Numbered from the stretch's first letter, positions 55,324 to 63,903 are shown. The stretch: DNA of 64,000 nucleotides from an uncultured Roseiflexaceae bacterium (GCA_937988885.1 CALKHR010000110.1:163341-227340), one strand, 5' to 3'. The notes: generated by a model not told the origin, from the sequence alone. A program made the numbers and translations.

Positions 55324-56199
55324 ATGAATATTATGATTATTGGCGTGCCATACAGTCTCGATAAAGCCTATGAAGGGATGGGGAAGGCCCCCGATGCTCT
55401 GCTGGATGCCGGACTTGTGGCGCGTCTCGAAGCACTCGGCGATACCACTATCCTCGCGGATATGATCACTATCCCCGATTCGGATGAGCCACAACTCACC
55501 CGCATCGGGCAACTGCTGTCGCGGCTTGGCTACGAGGTCGCACGTGCGCGCGCGGCGGGCTTCTTCCCACTGATCCTGGGCGGCGACTGCGTCACATCGC
55601 TCGGCACGCTGGCCGGGCTGCTCACACCCGAGACAACGGGCGTCGCTTGGTTCGATGCCCACGGCGATTTCAACACGCCCGATATTTCGATCAGCGGCTA
55701 CTTGGGTGGCATGCCGCTCGCAGTCGCGGTAGGGCGCGGGCTGGAAGAGTTACGCAACGCCGCACGGCTGAACGGACCGATCACCGAACGCCACGTCGCC
55801 CTGCTCGGCGTGCGCGATCTCGATCCGCTCGAAGAACAAGCCCTGCTCAGCTCCTCGGTCATGATGGTGCGCCATCAGGGCTTCAGCGGCGACCCGTCCG
55901 ACCTGACTCACGCCATCCGTTCGCTTGGCACTTTACCGCAGGTCTACCTGCACGTCGATATCGATGTGCTCGACCCGAGTATCGCGCCCGGCGTCAGCTA
56001 CGTGGTTGAGAATGGGTTGCGTATGGATCAGCTGCGCGAAGGGATTCGCAACGTGGTTGGGCTGGGCAACTTGGCAGCCTTCGCGCTCACCGCTGTCAAC
56101 CCCGACAAGGATGACTCGGGGCGCACGGTGGCAGCGGCGCTCGATGTTATCGAGACCGTCTTCACCGAACTGCACCAGCATCAGCATCACCCACACTAA
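55324..56199 (+). CDS. Arginase/agmatinase-fold protein with altered active site
   Basis: The 291-residue ureohydrolase-family protein keeps the metal motifs WFDAHGDFN and HVDIDVLDPS. The first metal motif reads GGDCV, so the usual His ligand is Cys89. The Glu that binds the guanidinium group (arginase EVNP region) is Ala257 in TAVNP. These changes argue against plain arginase or agmatinase activity. CAAGGAGG precedes the ATG. It follows the aminotransferase in one operon, so the two may act on the same amine-containing substrate. It ends in a His-rich tail (HQHQHHPH). Confidence 0.8.
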   Translation: MNIMIIGVPYSLDKAYEGMGKAPDALLDAGLVARLEALGDTTILADMITIPDSDEPQLTRIGQLLSRLGYEVARARAAGFFPLILGGDCVTSLGTLAGLLTPETTGVAWFDAHGDFNTPDISISGYLGGMPLAVAVGRGLEELRNAARLNGPITERHVALLGVRDLDPLEEQALLSSSVMMVRHQGFSGDPSDLTHAIRSLGTLPQVYLHVDIDVLDPSIAPGVSYVVENGLRMDQLREGIRNVVGLGNLAAFALTAVNPDKDDSGRTVAAALDVIETVFTELHQHQHHPH

Positions 56200-56208
56200 A
56201 GCCAACCA

Positions 56209-56246
56209 AACGGGTGTACGCCTCTCGCGAGAAGCGTACACCCGTT
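56209..56246. terminator. Hairpin after the ureohydrolase gene
   Basis: A 13-bp stem (56209-56221 with 56234-56246) with a 12-base loop that is itself partly palindromic lies just before rsmD. There is no T-run. Its position argues against a TTG start for rsmD at 56245. Confidence 0.5.
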
Positions 56247-56259
56247 GAGAAACGTTACC

Positions 56260-56844
56260 ATGCGAGTAATTACCGGCTCCGCCAAGGGGCATAAACTCAA
56301 AGCTCCCAAAGGCATGGGTACACGCCCCATGCTCGATCGGGTCAAAGAATCGCTGTTCGCCGTGCTGGAGAGTAATCGCCCGCTGCGTGGGCGCGTGCTC
56401 GACCTGTTCGCGGGCACCGGCTCGCTCGGCATCGAGTTCTTATCGCGCGGTTGCTCCTTCGGCGACTTCGTGGAGCAGAACGCCCACGTGTGTCGCATCA
56501 TCCGCGAGAACCTCACGCACACGCACCTGATCGAGAAGGCGCGCGTGCACCATATGCCTGTGAGCCGCTATTTGGCGAACGCAAAACCCGAAGAAAAATA
56601 TGCTATAATCGTGATGGATCCACCATACGCCGATCCCACAATCGAAGACACCATTCGCACTATTGCAGCATCAGAACTGCTCAAGACCAACGGTCTCCTG
56701 GTCGTTGGGCATTCGCCGCGTGTCACGCTTGCTGATGCGTATGAACCATTGCATCGCCTCAAATTCCGCCGCGTAGGTGATTCCTGCTTCTCTATCTATG
56801 AGTTATCTGAGCCAGCTACCGAAGAACCGCCATCTGATGAATAG
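56260..56844 (+). CDS. rsmD: 16S rRNA (guanine-N2-)-methyltransferase RsmD
   Basis: The protein has 194 residues. It starts MRVITGSAKGHKLKAP as in the family, has the SAM motif VLDLFAGTGSLGIE and the catalytic DPPYADP motif that defines N2-guanine methyltransferases. It methylates G966 of 16S rRNA (E. coli numbering). ATG 56260 is preferred to TTG 56245. It is followed 51 bp later by coaD, a very common bacterial pairing, which supports both assignments. The C-terminal acidic tail is not conserved. Confidence 0.93.
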   Translation: MRVITGSAKGHKLKAPKGMGTRPMLDRVKESLFAVLESNRPLRGRVLDLFAGTGSLGIEFLSRGCSFGDFVEQNAHVCRIIRENLTHTHLIEKARVHHMPVSRYLANAKPEEKYAIIVMDPPYADPTIEDTIRTIAASELLKTNGLLVVGHSPRVTLADAYEPLHRLKFRRVGDSCFSIYELSEPATEEPPSDE

Positions 56845-56895
56845 GCGAGGTAAGCAACTCGCGCCAATCTGTGCAACGCGCCAAAGGAGCAAGGT

Positions 56896-57411
56896 GTGAC
56901 GATCGCCGTCTATCCAGGAAGTTTTGATCCTGTCACTAATGGCCATCTCGACATTGTGAGTCGAGCCGCCCGTCTGTTTGATCCCGTGATTATGGCGGTG
57001 TATGATGGGCCAAGTAAGAAGAACCGCCTCTTCAGCATCGAAGAGCGGATGGAACTCCTACGTGAGGCGACACGCGACATCCCGCGTGTCCGAATCGACA
57101 GCTTCTCGAACCTGACTGTCGATTATGTGCGCAGCGTTGGTGCCTCTGTGATCGTTCGGGGGTTGCGCGCCGCCAGCGATTTCGAGTACGAATCGCAGAT
57201 CGCGCAGATCTACCAATCGCTCGCACCCAACATCGATGTCGTACTGTTTATGGCGGGGCACCAGTATACCTTCTTCAGTTCGAGTATGGTGAAGGAGATC
57301 GCCTCGCTCAATGGCGATGTCTCCTGGCTCGTCCCACCACACGTCGTTCAAGCGCTGCACAAAGCCTACGGTATTAAAGCGGCCGCCGAGGCTGAGCAAC
57401 CAACCGATTAA
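56896..57411 (+). CDS. coaD: Phosphopantetheine adenylyltransferase
   Basis: The 171-residue enzyme has the nucleotidyltransferase motif GSFDPVTNGHLDIV and FFSSSMVKEIA near the C-terminus. It transfers AMP to 4'-phosphopantetheine in coenzyme A synthesis, the source of the prosthetic arm of the ACP and PCP domains encoded nearby. It begins with GTG at 56896, preceded by AAAGGAG. A short acidic tail follows the core. Confidence 0.95.
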   Translation: MTIAVYPGSFDPVTNGHLDIVSRAARLFDPVIMAVYDGPSKKNRLFSIEERMELLREATRDIPRVRIDSFSNLTVDYVRSVGASVIVRGLRAASDFEYESQIAQIYQSLAPNIDVVLFMAGHQYTFFSSSMVKEIASLNGDVSWLVPPHVVQALHKAYGIKAAAEAEQPTD

Positions 57412-57498
57412 GTGTCATAGATAGCAACTTCGTGCTATACTACATACTTCAAGCTAACATCACAGGGGAGGGGGTGAGTCGCGATCGAGCTCGACGAT

Positions 57499-57888
57499 TT
57501 GATTGACGAATTAGAAGATGCGCTTGCAGAAGGGCGGCGCGTACCATTTAGCGGGCGGCTCTTGGTGGATGAAGAGCGAATCCTCGATATCATCGATCGG
57601 ATGCGCGTAGCCGTCCCCGAAGAGCTGAAACAAGCCCGACGAGTGATTAGCGAGCAAGAACGCCTTCTTGGCGAAGCACGCAAACAAGTTCAACAAGCCC
57701 TAGAAGAGCAAGGACTACTCGCAGCAATCGAAGCAGAACGCCAACGCCTCATCGCCGAGGCCGAGCGCGATGCCCAAGCAGTTCGAGCTGGAGCCGATGA
57801 CTATGCGCGCCAAGTGCTCGAAGAGCTGGAGCAACGTCTCAACAAGCTCACCGCTAGCGTACAAAATGGCCTGAAGGAGTTGCGCTAA
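57499..57888 (+). CDS. Coiled-coil protein, DivIVA/ATP synthase subunit-like, start uncertain
   Basis: The protein has at least 129 residues, highly charged and almost entirely helical (from about residue 40 a continuous coiled coil rich in Glu, Gln, Arg and Ala). The N-terminal part DELEDALAEGRRVPFSGRLLVDEERILDIIDRMR looks like a conserved head. I do not know its function; related proteins are often next to coaD in Chloroflexota (from memory). The in-frame region opens at 57478 with no ATG or GTG. TTG 57499 is the only standard start but lies 24 bases after the GGGGAGGGGG site, so translation may begin upstream at a rare codon such as ATC 57484. Confidence 0.7.
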   Translation: MIDELEDALAEGRRVPFSGRLLVDEERILDIIDRMRVAVPEELKQARRVISEQERLLGEARKQVQQALEEQGLLAAIEAERQRLIAEAERDAQAVRAGADDYARQVLEELEQRLNKLTASVQNGLKELR

Positions 57889-57924
57889 CGCGAACATCGC
57901 TTGGCAGGCGAAGCGAACTGTCTC

Positions 57925-57963
57925 CCAACAGCATGAGCCGTTCACAGCTCATGCGTCTGTTGG
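57925..57963 (+). terminator. Terminator-like hairpin before the yceD promoter
   Basis: An 8-bp stem (57931-57938 with 57947-57954) is extended by an outer 6-bp stem (57925-57930 with 57958-57963) after a 3-base bulge. There is no long T-run, but it lies between the coiled-coil gene and the next promoter. Confidence 0.5.
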
Positions 57964-57981
57964 TGTTGTATGCTCATAACC

Positions 57982-58010
57982 TTGACAACGTGCGCTCGCT
58001 ATTCTATAAT
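57982..58010 (+). promoter_or_regulatory. Perfect-consensus promoter of the yceD-rpmF-fab operon
   Basis: TTGACA (57982-57987), a 17-bp spacer and TATAAT (58005-58010) match the sigma-70 consensus exactly. The start point is expected near 58017, about 26 bases before the yceD ATG, with GGGGAG in the leader. Confidence 0.88.
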
Positions 58011-58042
58011 GCGCCTTCTGTGAGCGCGGGGAGCGCCCACAT

Positions 58043-58591
58043 ATGCACGTGTACAAACCAATGGTAGATTTAACATTCAACATCGCCCAATTGCTCCGCG
58101 AGGAAGTCGGCGCTCGACGAGAATACACCTTCTCCGAGCCTGCCCTCCCACTCGACGACACGAGCACACTCGTGAACCTCGAAGGCAAGGTGCGCTTTAC
58201 CCGCACTCCAAGCGGCGTCCTCGGCGATGTCGAGGCGCAAGGCGATGTCGAAATCCCTTGCATCCGCTGCCTCAATCCTAGCAAGCAGGCAGTCAAGGTG
58301 CAGTTTCGTGACGAGTTTCATTCCAGAGTCGAAGTCACTACCGGTATCCCACTACCGAAACCTGATGAAGAAGATCCCTTCTACATCAGTGAAAATCATA
58401 TGGTCGATCTTGGAGAAGCGCTGCGAGAATATGCGCTGCTCGAACTTCCGATGCAAACCTTGTGTCGGCCCGATTGCAAAGGCATCTGCCCCGAGTGTGG
58501 TGCCGATCGCAATACCGAGCCTTGCAATTGCCAGGAAGAGATAATCGACGAGCGTTTTGCTGCCCTAAAAGCGCTGCTTAAAGAATCCTAA
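58043..58591 (+). CDS. yceD: YceD/DUF177 family protein
   Basis: The 182-residue protein has a Cys pair in EIPCIRCL and a C-terminal Cys cluster CRPDCKGICPECGAD, which probably binds zinc. YceD (DUF177) is encoded just before ribosomal protein L32 in most bacteria and is implicated in 23S rRNA accumulation/50S assembly. The arrangement here is the same, with rpmF 100 bp downstream. The ATG at 58043 has GGGGAG 9 bases upstream; 58061 is an alternative start. Confidence 0.88.
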   Translation: MHVYKPMVDLTFNIAQLLREEVGARREYTFSEPALPLDDTSTLVNLEGKVRFTRTPSGVLGDVEAQGDVEIPCIRCLNPSKQAVKVQFRDEFHSRVEVTTGIPLPKPDEEDPFYISENHMVDLGEALREYALLELPMQTLCRPDCKGICPECGADRNTEPCNCQEEIIDERFAALKALLKES

Positions 58592-58691
58592 GGGTTCGAG
58601 TCTGATCGGCAAGCAGCCTGTTGATACATCCATGCTACGGCATGGCATATGCGACCTGAGTCGCACCATACAAGAGGAGTAAAGAACCGAA

Positions 58692-58889
58692 ATGGGTGCC
58701 GTACCGAAGACCAAAGTCTCGCGCCACCGCCGCGGCAATCGGCGTCAGCATCAGCGCATTACCCCGCCAACCTTGGTTCCCTGCCAACAGTGCAACCAGT
58801 TGATGCGCGCACACCACGTCTGCAAAAACTGTGGAACGTACCGTGGGCGCCAGGTGATCGAGATTGCTAACCAGGCGGAGCAGGACTAG
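58692..58889 (+). CDS. rpmF: 50S ribosomal protein L32
   Basis: The 65-residue protein starts GAVPKTKVSRHRRGNRR, the L32 signature, and has the zinc-type Cys pattern CQQC and CKNC. GAGGAG precedes the ATG. It is between yceD and fabH. The plsX gene that often separates rpmF and fabH in other bacteria is absent. Confidence 0.97.
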   Translation: MGAVPKTKVSRHRRGNRRQHQRITPPTLVPCQQCNQLMRAHHVCKNCGTYRGRQVIEIANQAEQD

Positions 58890-58966
58890 AATGAGGCGTC
58901 AAGCCTCTGGGGTTATTGGCGTGCTACGGCTCGCTGATAACCCTTTCTTTATATAGGCGACATACC

Positions 58967-59959
58967 ATGGCGAATTATGCTGCGATCACCGGTTGGGGCA
59001 TGGCCGTCCCTGATCGCGTGCTCACCAACGCCGATCTCGAACGGATGGTGAACACATCGGACGAATGGATCACAACACGCACCGGTATCCGTGAACGACA
59101 CGTGGTTGGTCCCAACGAAAGCACCTCCACATTGGCCACCGCCGCCGCTCGTCGCGCGATCGAGTGCGCAGGTATCGACCCGCAAACCATCGATCTCATC
59201 ATCCTTGCAACGTGTACGCCAGATCGTCCTTTCCCGGCGACTGCTTGCACCGTCCAAGCCAACCTTGAGTTGCACGGCATCGCCGCATTCGATCTTGCAG
59301 CGGCTTGTAGCGGGTTCGTCTATGGCCTCAACGTCGCGACGAGCATGATCAAGAGCGGCTCGGCCCGCAACGTTCTGTTCATCGCTGCCGATATCTTCAC
59401 CCACTACATCAACTGGAACGACCGCAATACCTGCGTGTTGTTCGGTGATGGCGCGGGCGCAGTTATCCTACAGCCAAGCGACGAACCCCTCGGTCAACTC
59501 GCAAGCATCCTTGGAGCCTCTGGCAAGGATGAGGACCTGATGGCTGTCGAGGTGGGCGGTTCCCGTCTCCCTGCCACACCTGAACTGCTCGAAGCAGGCC
59601 GCCAGTACGTCTACATGAACGGTCGCGAGATCTTCAAGCTCGCCGTGCGTGGCATGGGCGATTCTTCAGCACAGGTGATTGCAGATGCGGGCCTCACCAC
59701 CGATGATATTGCCCTCGTTGTGCCGCACCAAGCCAACCTGCGCATTATCGAAGCGACCGCCAAACGGCTCGATGTGCCGATGGAACGGGTGTTTGTCAAC
59801 TTAGATCGGTATGGCAATACTTCAGCCGCCACGATCCCGATCGCACTGGTCGAGGCTGTTGAACAGGGGCGCATCAAACACGGCGACTACGTGTTGCTCA
59901 CCGCCTTCGGTGGCGGGCTGACATGGGCCTCCTCCGTCATCCGTTGGGGCCGCCCCTAG
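58967..59959 (+). CDS. fabH: 3-oxoacyl-ACP synthase III
   Basis: The 330-residue KAS III has the active Cys in DLAAACSGFVYGL, His in VPHQANLRI and Asn in RYGNTSAATIP, the complete Cys-His-Asn triad. It condenses acetyl-CoA (or branched starters) with malonyl-ACP to begin fatty acid synthesis. ATG 58967 begins the conserved core (MANYAAITGWGMAVP); a longer frame from 58916 is unlikely. It precedes fabD and fabG, in the usual order. Confidence 0.95.
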   Translation: MANYAAITGWGMAVPDRVLTNADLERMVNTSDEWITTRTGIRERHVVGPNESTSTLATAAARRAIECAGIDPQTIDLIILATCTPDRPFPATACTVQANLELHGIAAFDLAAACSGFVYGLNVATSMIKSGSARNVLFIAADIFTHYINWNDRNTCVLFGDGAGAVILQPSDEPLGQLASILGASGKDEDLMAVEVGGSRLPATPELLEAGRQYVYMNGREIFKLAVRGMGDSSAQVIADAGLTTDDIALVVPHQANLRIIEATAKRLDVPMERVFVNLDRYGNTSAATIPIALVEAVEQGRIKHGDYVLLTAFGGGLTWASSVIRWGRP

Positions 59960-60027
59960 CCGGTTCAGCAGGTGAGATATAATCTTCACCTAGCAGACTT
60001 GCCCATCATTCAGATACGAGGATAGAA

Positions 60028-60966
60028 TTGACTGTAGCGTTCGTTTTCCCTGGCCAAGGCTCGCAGGCTGTCGGTATGGGTCGAGATCTCTACGAGGAAT
60101 CCCCGGCAGCACGCGCGATCTTTGAGCAAGCCGATACCACCTTGGGTTTTGCCCTGTCGCAATTATGCTTCGAGGGACCCGAAGCCCAACTTACAGCTAC
60201 CGAATACGCACAACCAGCGCTACTCACCGTAAGCACAGCGCTCTTAGCGGCGCTCGCCGAGCAGACCGCCGCACAAGGCGCCGCCGCTATCGAGCCAGCC
60301 TACGTTGCGGGGCACAGCCTCGGTGAATATTCGGCACTGGTTGCAGCAGGCGCGCTCGAGTTCCCAACCGCGCTGAAGCTCGTCAAACGGCGCGGTGAGC
60401 TGATGGCACAGGCCGATTCGGGCGGTATGGCCGCCATCATCGGCCTCGACGAGCCAACACTCGAAGCGATCTGTCAAGAGGCATCGACCGATGGAGCGCA
60501 AGTGGTGATCGCCAATTACAACGCGCCCGGCCAACTTGTGCTGAGTGGCGCAACGCAAGCCATCGAGCAGGCCATCGCTCTCGCCAAGGGGCGCGGCGCC
60601 AAGCGCGCAATGCCGCTCAAGGTGAGCGCGGCCTTCCACTCGCCACTGATGCGCGCTGCCGCGGAGGGCCTGGCAAGTTCGATCACCGCCGCCACAATCG
60701 GCGATGCGCGTGTACCCGTGATCAGCAACGTCCAAGCGCAACCCATCCGCACTGCCGATGAGATTCGGCACGAACTCGCCGAGCAGGTTACATCGCCAGT
60801 GCGCTGGATCGCTTCGGTACGGGCAATGGCCGATGCAGGTGTCGATACATTTATCGAGATTGGCCCAGGTTCCGTCCTCACTGGCCTGATCAAGCGCATC
60901 GCACCCGAAGCGCGATTGGTGAATCTCAATAATCTGGCAAGCGTACGAACCTTTTTGTCCGCCTGA
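60028..60966 (+). CDS. fabD: Malonyl-CoA:ACP transacylase
   Basis: The 312-residue transacylase has FPGQGSQAVGMG at the start, the catalytic Ser in GHSLGEYSALV and the catalytic His in AAFHSPLM. It loads malonate onto ACP for fatty acid synthesis. It begins with TTG at 60028 (GAGGAT upstream), and the conserved N-terminus leaves no room for another start. A TATAAT inside a short palindrome (59971-59990) precedes it, but I see no matching -35 box. Confidence 0.94.
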   Translation: MTVAFVFPGQGSQAVGMGRDLYEESPAARAIFEQADTTLGFALSQLCFEGPEAQLTATEYAQPALLTVSTALLAALAEQTAAQGAAAIEPAYVAGHSLGEYSALVAAGALEFPTALKLVKRRGELMAQADSGGMAAIIGLDEPTLEAICQEASTDGAQVVIANYNAPGQLVLSGATQAIEQAIALAKGRGAKRAMPLKVSAAFHSPLMRAAAEGLASSITAATIGDARVPVISNVQAQPIRTADEIRHELAEQVTSPVRWIASVRAMADAGVDTFIEIGPGSVLTGLIKRIAPEARLVNLNNLASVRTFLSA

Positions 60967-61024
60967 GTCGATCGCGTGAGGCGTACTGATACACGCCTCA
61001 CGCCACTCTCAACCGAAGTAGTCT

Positions 61025-61771
61025 ATGGATTTTACAGGACAAGTTGCCATTGTCATCGGTGGTTCGGGTGGGATCGGTCAAGCGACCGTGCGGATGCTCG
61101 CCGAGCGTGGTGCATCGGTTGTGGCGTGCTACCACCAAAACATCGATGCCGCCAATCAGATCGTCGCAGCCTGCGCCGAACTACGGGGCGAGGCGGTCGC
61201 GCATCAGGTCGATATCCGCGAGCAGGAATCGGTCAATACGCTTGTCGCCTCCACGCTAGAGCGCTGGGAGAAGATCGATATTCTGATCAACTGTGCTGGT
61301 GTCACCTCGTATCTGCCCATCGACGATATCAGCACGACGCAATGGCTCTCAAGTCTCTCTAGCAACCTCGACGGCGTCTACTACACCTGTCGGGCGGTGC
61401 TGCGCTCGATGATGCGGCGACACTATGGACGGATCGTCAATTTCTCGTCGCTACAGGGCATGGCGGGAAGCGCGAATCAGGTCGATTATTCGGCGGCCAC
61501 GGGTGGGGTGCTGGGCTTGACGCGGGCGCTGGCGCGCGAGGCAGCCGCCTGGCAGATCACAGTCAATGCGATCACACCCGGCTTAGTCGAAACCAGGATG
61601 CTCAAGGCTATTCCAAAAGAGAAGCGGGAGTGGGGCGAGCGCGTGATCGCGCTGCGACGCGCCGGGCGACCGGAGGAAGTGGCCGCTTTGGCAGTCTTCT
61701 TGGCCTCACCACTGGCATCCTACATCACAGGGCAAACGATTTCGGTGGATGGTGGCTGGCGGATGGCATAG
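61025..61771 (+). CDS. fabG: FabG-like short-chain dehydrogenase lacking the catalytic lysine
   Basis: The 248-residue short-chain dehydrogenase has the cofactor motif GGSGGIGQA, NCAG, the catalytic Ser in NFSSLQG and Tyr155 in YSAAT. The essential Lys of YxxxK is Thr159 (codon ACG; a single base change from AAG). FabG reduces 3-oxoacyl-ACP with NADPH, and loss of this Lys normally abolishes activity. The position after fabH-fabD and the FabG-like end (YITGQTISVDGGW) support the name. It may be inactive, structural, or a sequencing error; another FabG would then be needed elsewhere. acpP and fabF do not follow it. Confidence 0.85.
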   Translation: MDFTGQVAIVIGGSGGIGQATVRMLAERGASVVACYHQNIDAANQIVAACAELRGEAVAHQVDIREQESVNTLVASTLERWEKIDILINCAGVTSYLPIDDISTTQWLSSLSSNLDGVYYTCRAVLRSMMRRHYGRIVNFSSLQGMAGSANQVDYSAATGGVLGLTRALAREAAAWQITVNAITPGLVETRMLKAIPKEKREWGERVIALRRAGRPEEVAALAVFLASPLASYITGQTISVDGGWRMA

Positions 61772-62229
61772 TGATGCCTCAAGAACCAGTATCCCTCGCA
61801 TTATACGCCAGCCAATCTACTTTACAGACTCCTGAACGTCGCCCGACATTCAGCATTCTGACTGTGTCAGCTTTTACGCCCAGGCATCGCTCATCCTCAC
61901 CGTGGCTTCAAGCGTTACAGCTTTCACGGTTGAGCGTTGCTGCAAAGAACCTTGTTTGAGCTTACACAGCATCCAGTCACTTCAGCAGTGACTCGGCGCT
62001 TGCTCGTCGGGGTCCCTGGTTATGAACGGCCCAACTAGAACCATTTCACCCGACTTACGGTCGCCCCTGTCTCCTATCCGCAGAGCACGCCGCTTGCCTA
62101 CTCCAAGATCGTCGTATTGACTGTTTACGTACAATGGTTGCGATACTGGTTTGCTTGAGGCTTCAGGACCATGGTACCATTCGCCCCCTACCGAGTCAAT
62201 AGATTTATCGCTCTTCAACGATGATAAGC
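61772..62229. other. Intergenic region with hairpin and an 83-codon open frame
   Basis: The stretch separates convergent fabG and crtI. On the - strand, a frame of 83 codons (62233 to 61982) opens with GTG overlapping the crtI stop (GTGA) and ends next to a 7-bp hairpin (61975-61981 with 61987-61993). Its product (MSLSSLKSDKSIDSVGGEWY at the start) matches no family I know. It may be a small coupled gene, a mobile-element 3' remnant or chance. Confidence 0.3.
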
Positions 62230-63723
62230 TCACCTTAACCTTCTCGGCTTTTGCTGGTCGTGCAGGAGGCGCTTGGTGACGGCGCGGCCCGAGAGCAGCA
62301 CGAGAGGGATGCCGCCGCCGGGGTGTGTGCCACCACCGACGAAGTAGAGGTCACGGGCTTCGGGGGCGCGCAAGGGCGGGCGCACAAAGGCGGTCCAAGG
62401 CCGATTAGAGGCCAAACCGTAGATCGCGCCATTGGGGGCGTTGTAGCGCTGTTGCAGGTCCTCGGGCGAGATGATGCGCTCGTAGCGGATGTGCCGCTCC
62501 AAATCGATCAACCCCATCTTCTCTAACTTCCGCACAATCGTGTCCCGGTACGATCCGATGATAGCGCCCCAATCTTGGTTGGTGTGCAGCGCAGGCGTGT
62601 TCACCAAGACAAACAGGTTCATATGGCCTGATGGCGCGTGCTGCGGATCGCTCTGCGAGGTGGCGCACACGTACACGGTTGGGTCGGGCGCGGGTATGCG
62701 CTGGTCGAAGATCGCCTTGAATTCTGCCGGATAGTCTTTTGAAAAGAAGATGGTGTGATGCGCTAACTGTTCGTACACGCGGTCGATGCCGAGCAACAAC
62801 ACGAAGCCGCTGCTCGATGGCTCCAGACGGGCCAATTTGCGAGCGGTGGACCATTCTGGCGGCAGCAACTGTTCGTAGGCGTAGCGCGGGTCGGCGTTCA
62901 CTACCACAGCCGAGGCGCTCAAGCGCTCGCCGTTCTCCAACACCACGCCGCCCGCCCGTCCGCCATAAATCCCAATACGCGCAACGGGCGAACGGGTGTG
63001 GATCATGACACCAAGTTCAAGCGCGAGCCGTTCCAGCGCCCGGGCCAGTTCGTACATGCCGCCGCGCACGTACCAGCCACCCTCGGCCATTTCAATGTAG
63101 GCAATGAGGTTGAAGGTGGCTGGCGCATGATAGGGCGAGGAGCCGTTGTAGGTGGCGTAACGGTTGAAGATCTGCTGCAAATACGGGCTGCGAAAGTAGC
63201 TCCTTACCGCTTGATCGACGGTGCGGAACGGGTCGATCTTCCAGAAGTTGCGCAGCGTCTCCAGGCTGAGCAGATCGCGCAGGCCATCGAACGGTTCGAG
63301 CAGGAAGGGGTTCGCCACAACCCGATAGATGCGCTCGGCATAGGCCATGAAGCGAAACCAGTTGCCCTGATCCCGCCGATCGAAGCGAGCGATCTCTTGA
63401 AGCAGGAGCGGTAGCTGCTGCGAGGCGTTGAAGTGCATACCATCGGGCCAGTAGTAGCGGCAGATCGGCTCGATGGGGAGCAGGGTCAACTCGTCTTCGA
63501 GGCGTCGCCCGGCGGCAGCGAACAGTTCGCGCAATACCCAGGGCATCGTGAGCAACGAAGGGCCTGTATCGAAGGTGTAGCCATCTTCGCGGATGAGGTC
63601 GAGTTTACCGCCGACACGCTCGTTCTTTTCGAGCACTATCACCTGTAGGCCCTGAAGCGCCAAATGAATCGCAGCAGCAAGCCCGCCAAGCCCCCCTCCG
63701 ACGATAATAACAGGTTCCTTCAC
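62230..63723 (-). CDS. CrtI-family carotenoid desaturase/oxygenase
   Basis: The 497-residue flavoprotein begins with the FAD motif VIIVGGGLGGLAAAIHLALQG and the CrtI segment NERVGGKLDLI, and ends with GGGTHPGGGIPLVLLSGR, the bacterial-type phytoene desaturase signature. It acts on C30 or C40 carotenes at the membrane surface. The HPGGGIPLVL variant also occurs in later-step CrtI relatives (ketolases, oxygenases, 3,4-desaturases), so phytoene is not certain as substrate. It starts with GTG 63723, 8 bases after AAAGGAG. No other carotenoid gene is within the window. Confidence 0.85.
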   Translation of the reverse strand: MKEPVIIVGGGLGGLAAAIHLALQGLQVIVLEKNERVGGKLDLIREDGYTFDTGPSLLTMPWVLRELFAAAGRRLEDELTLLPIEPICRYYWPDGMHFNASQQLPLLLQEIARFDRRDQGNWFRFMAYAERIYRVVANPFLLEPFDGLRDLLSLETLRNFWKIDPFRTVDQAVRSYFRSPYLQQIFNRYATYNGSSPYHAPATFNLIAYIEMAEGGWYVRGGMYELARALERLALELGVMIHTRSPVARIGIYGGRAGGVVLENGERLSASAVVVNADPRYAYEQLLPPEWSTARKLARLEPSSSGFVLLLGIDRVYEQLAHHTIFFSKDYPAEFKAIFDQRIPAPDPTVYVCATSQSDPQHAPSGHMNLFVLVNTPALHTNQDWGAIIGSYRDTIVRKLEKMGLIDLERHIRYERIISPEDLQQRYNAPNGAIYGLASNRPWTAFVRPPLRAPEARDLYFVGGGTHPGGGIPLVLLSGRAVTKRLLHDQQKPRRLR

Positions 63724-63883
63724 CGCTTGCTCCTTTAGCTGCCTTTCAGTACGCTCCTATTGCGCATCCGCACCAAGTATACGGCATCTTTGCAATGTGG
63801 TATTCAGTACGCAGGTTGGCTGGGACCATCAGACTATGGACAGATGTTAATGAACTCAGTACCATAAAAATTGCGGCAGGAGA

Positions 63884-63903
63884 CCGCCAGCTTTCGCTGA
63901 CGG
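63884..63903. repeat. Left-end hairpin of the TnpB element, copy 2
   Basis: The 8-bp stem (63884-63891 with 63896-63903) has one C-A mismatch and a TTTC loop. Compared with copy 1, the sixth pair changes from T-A to A-T and so stays paired, which points to selection on the structure. Confidence 0.6.
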
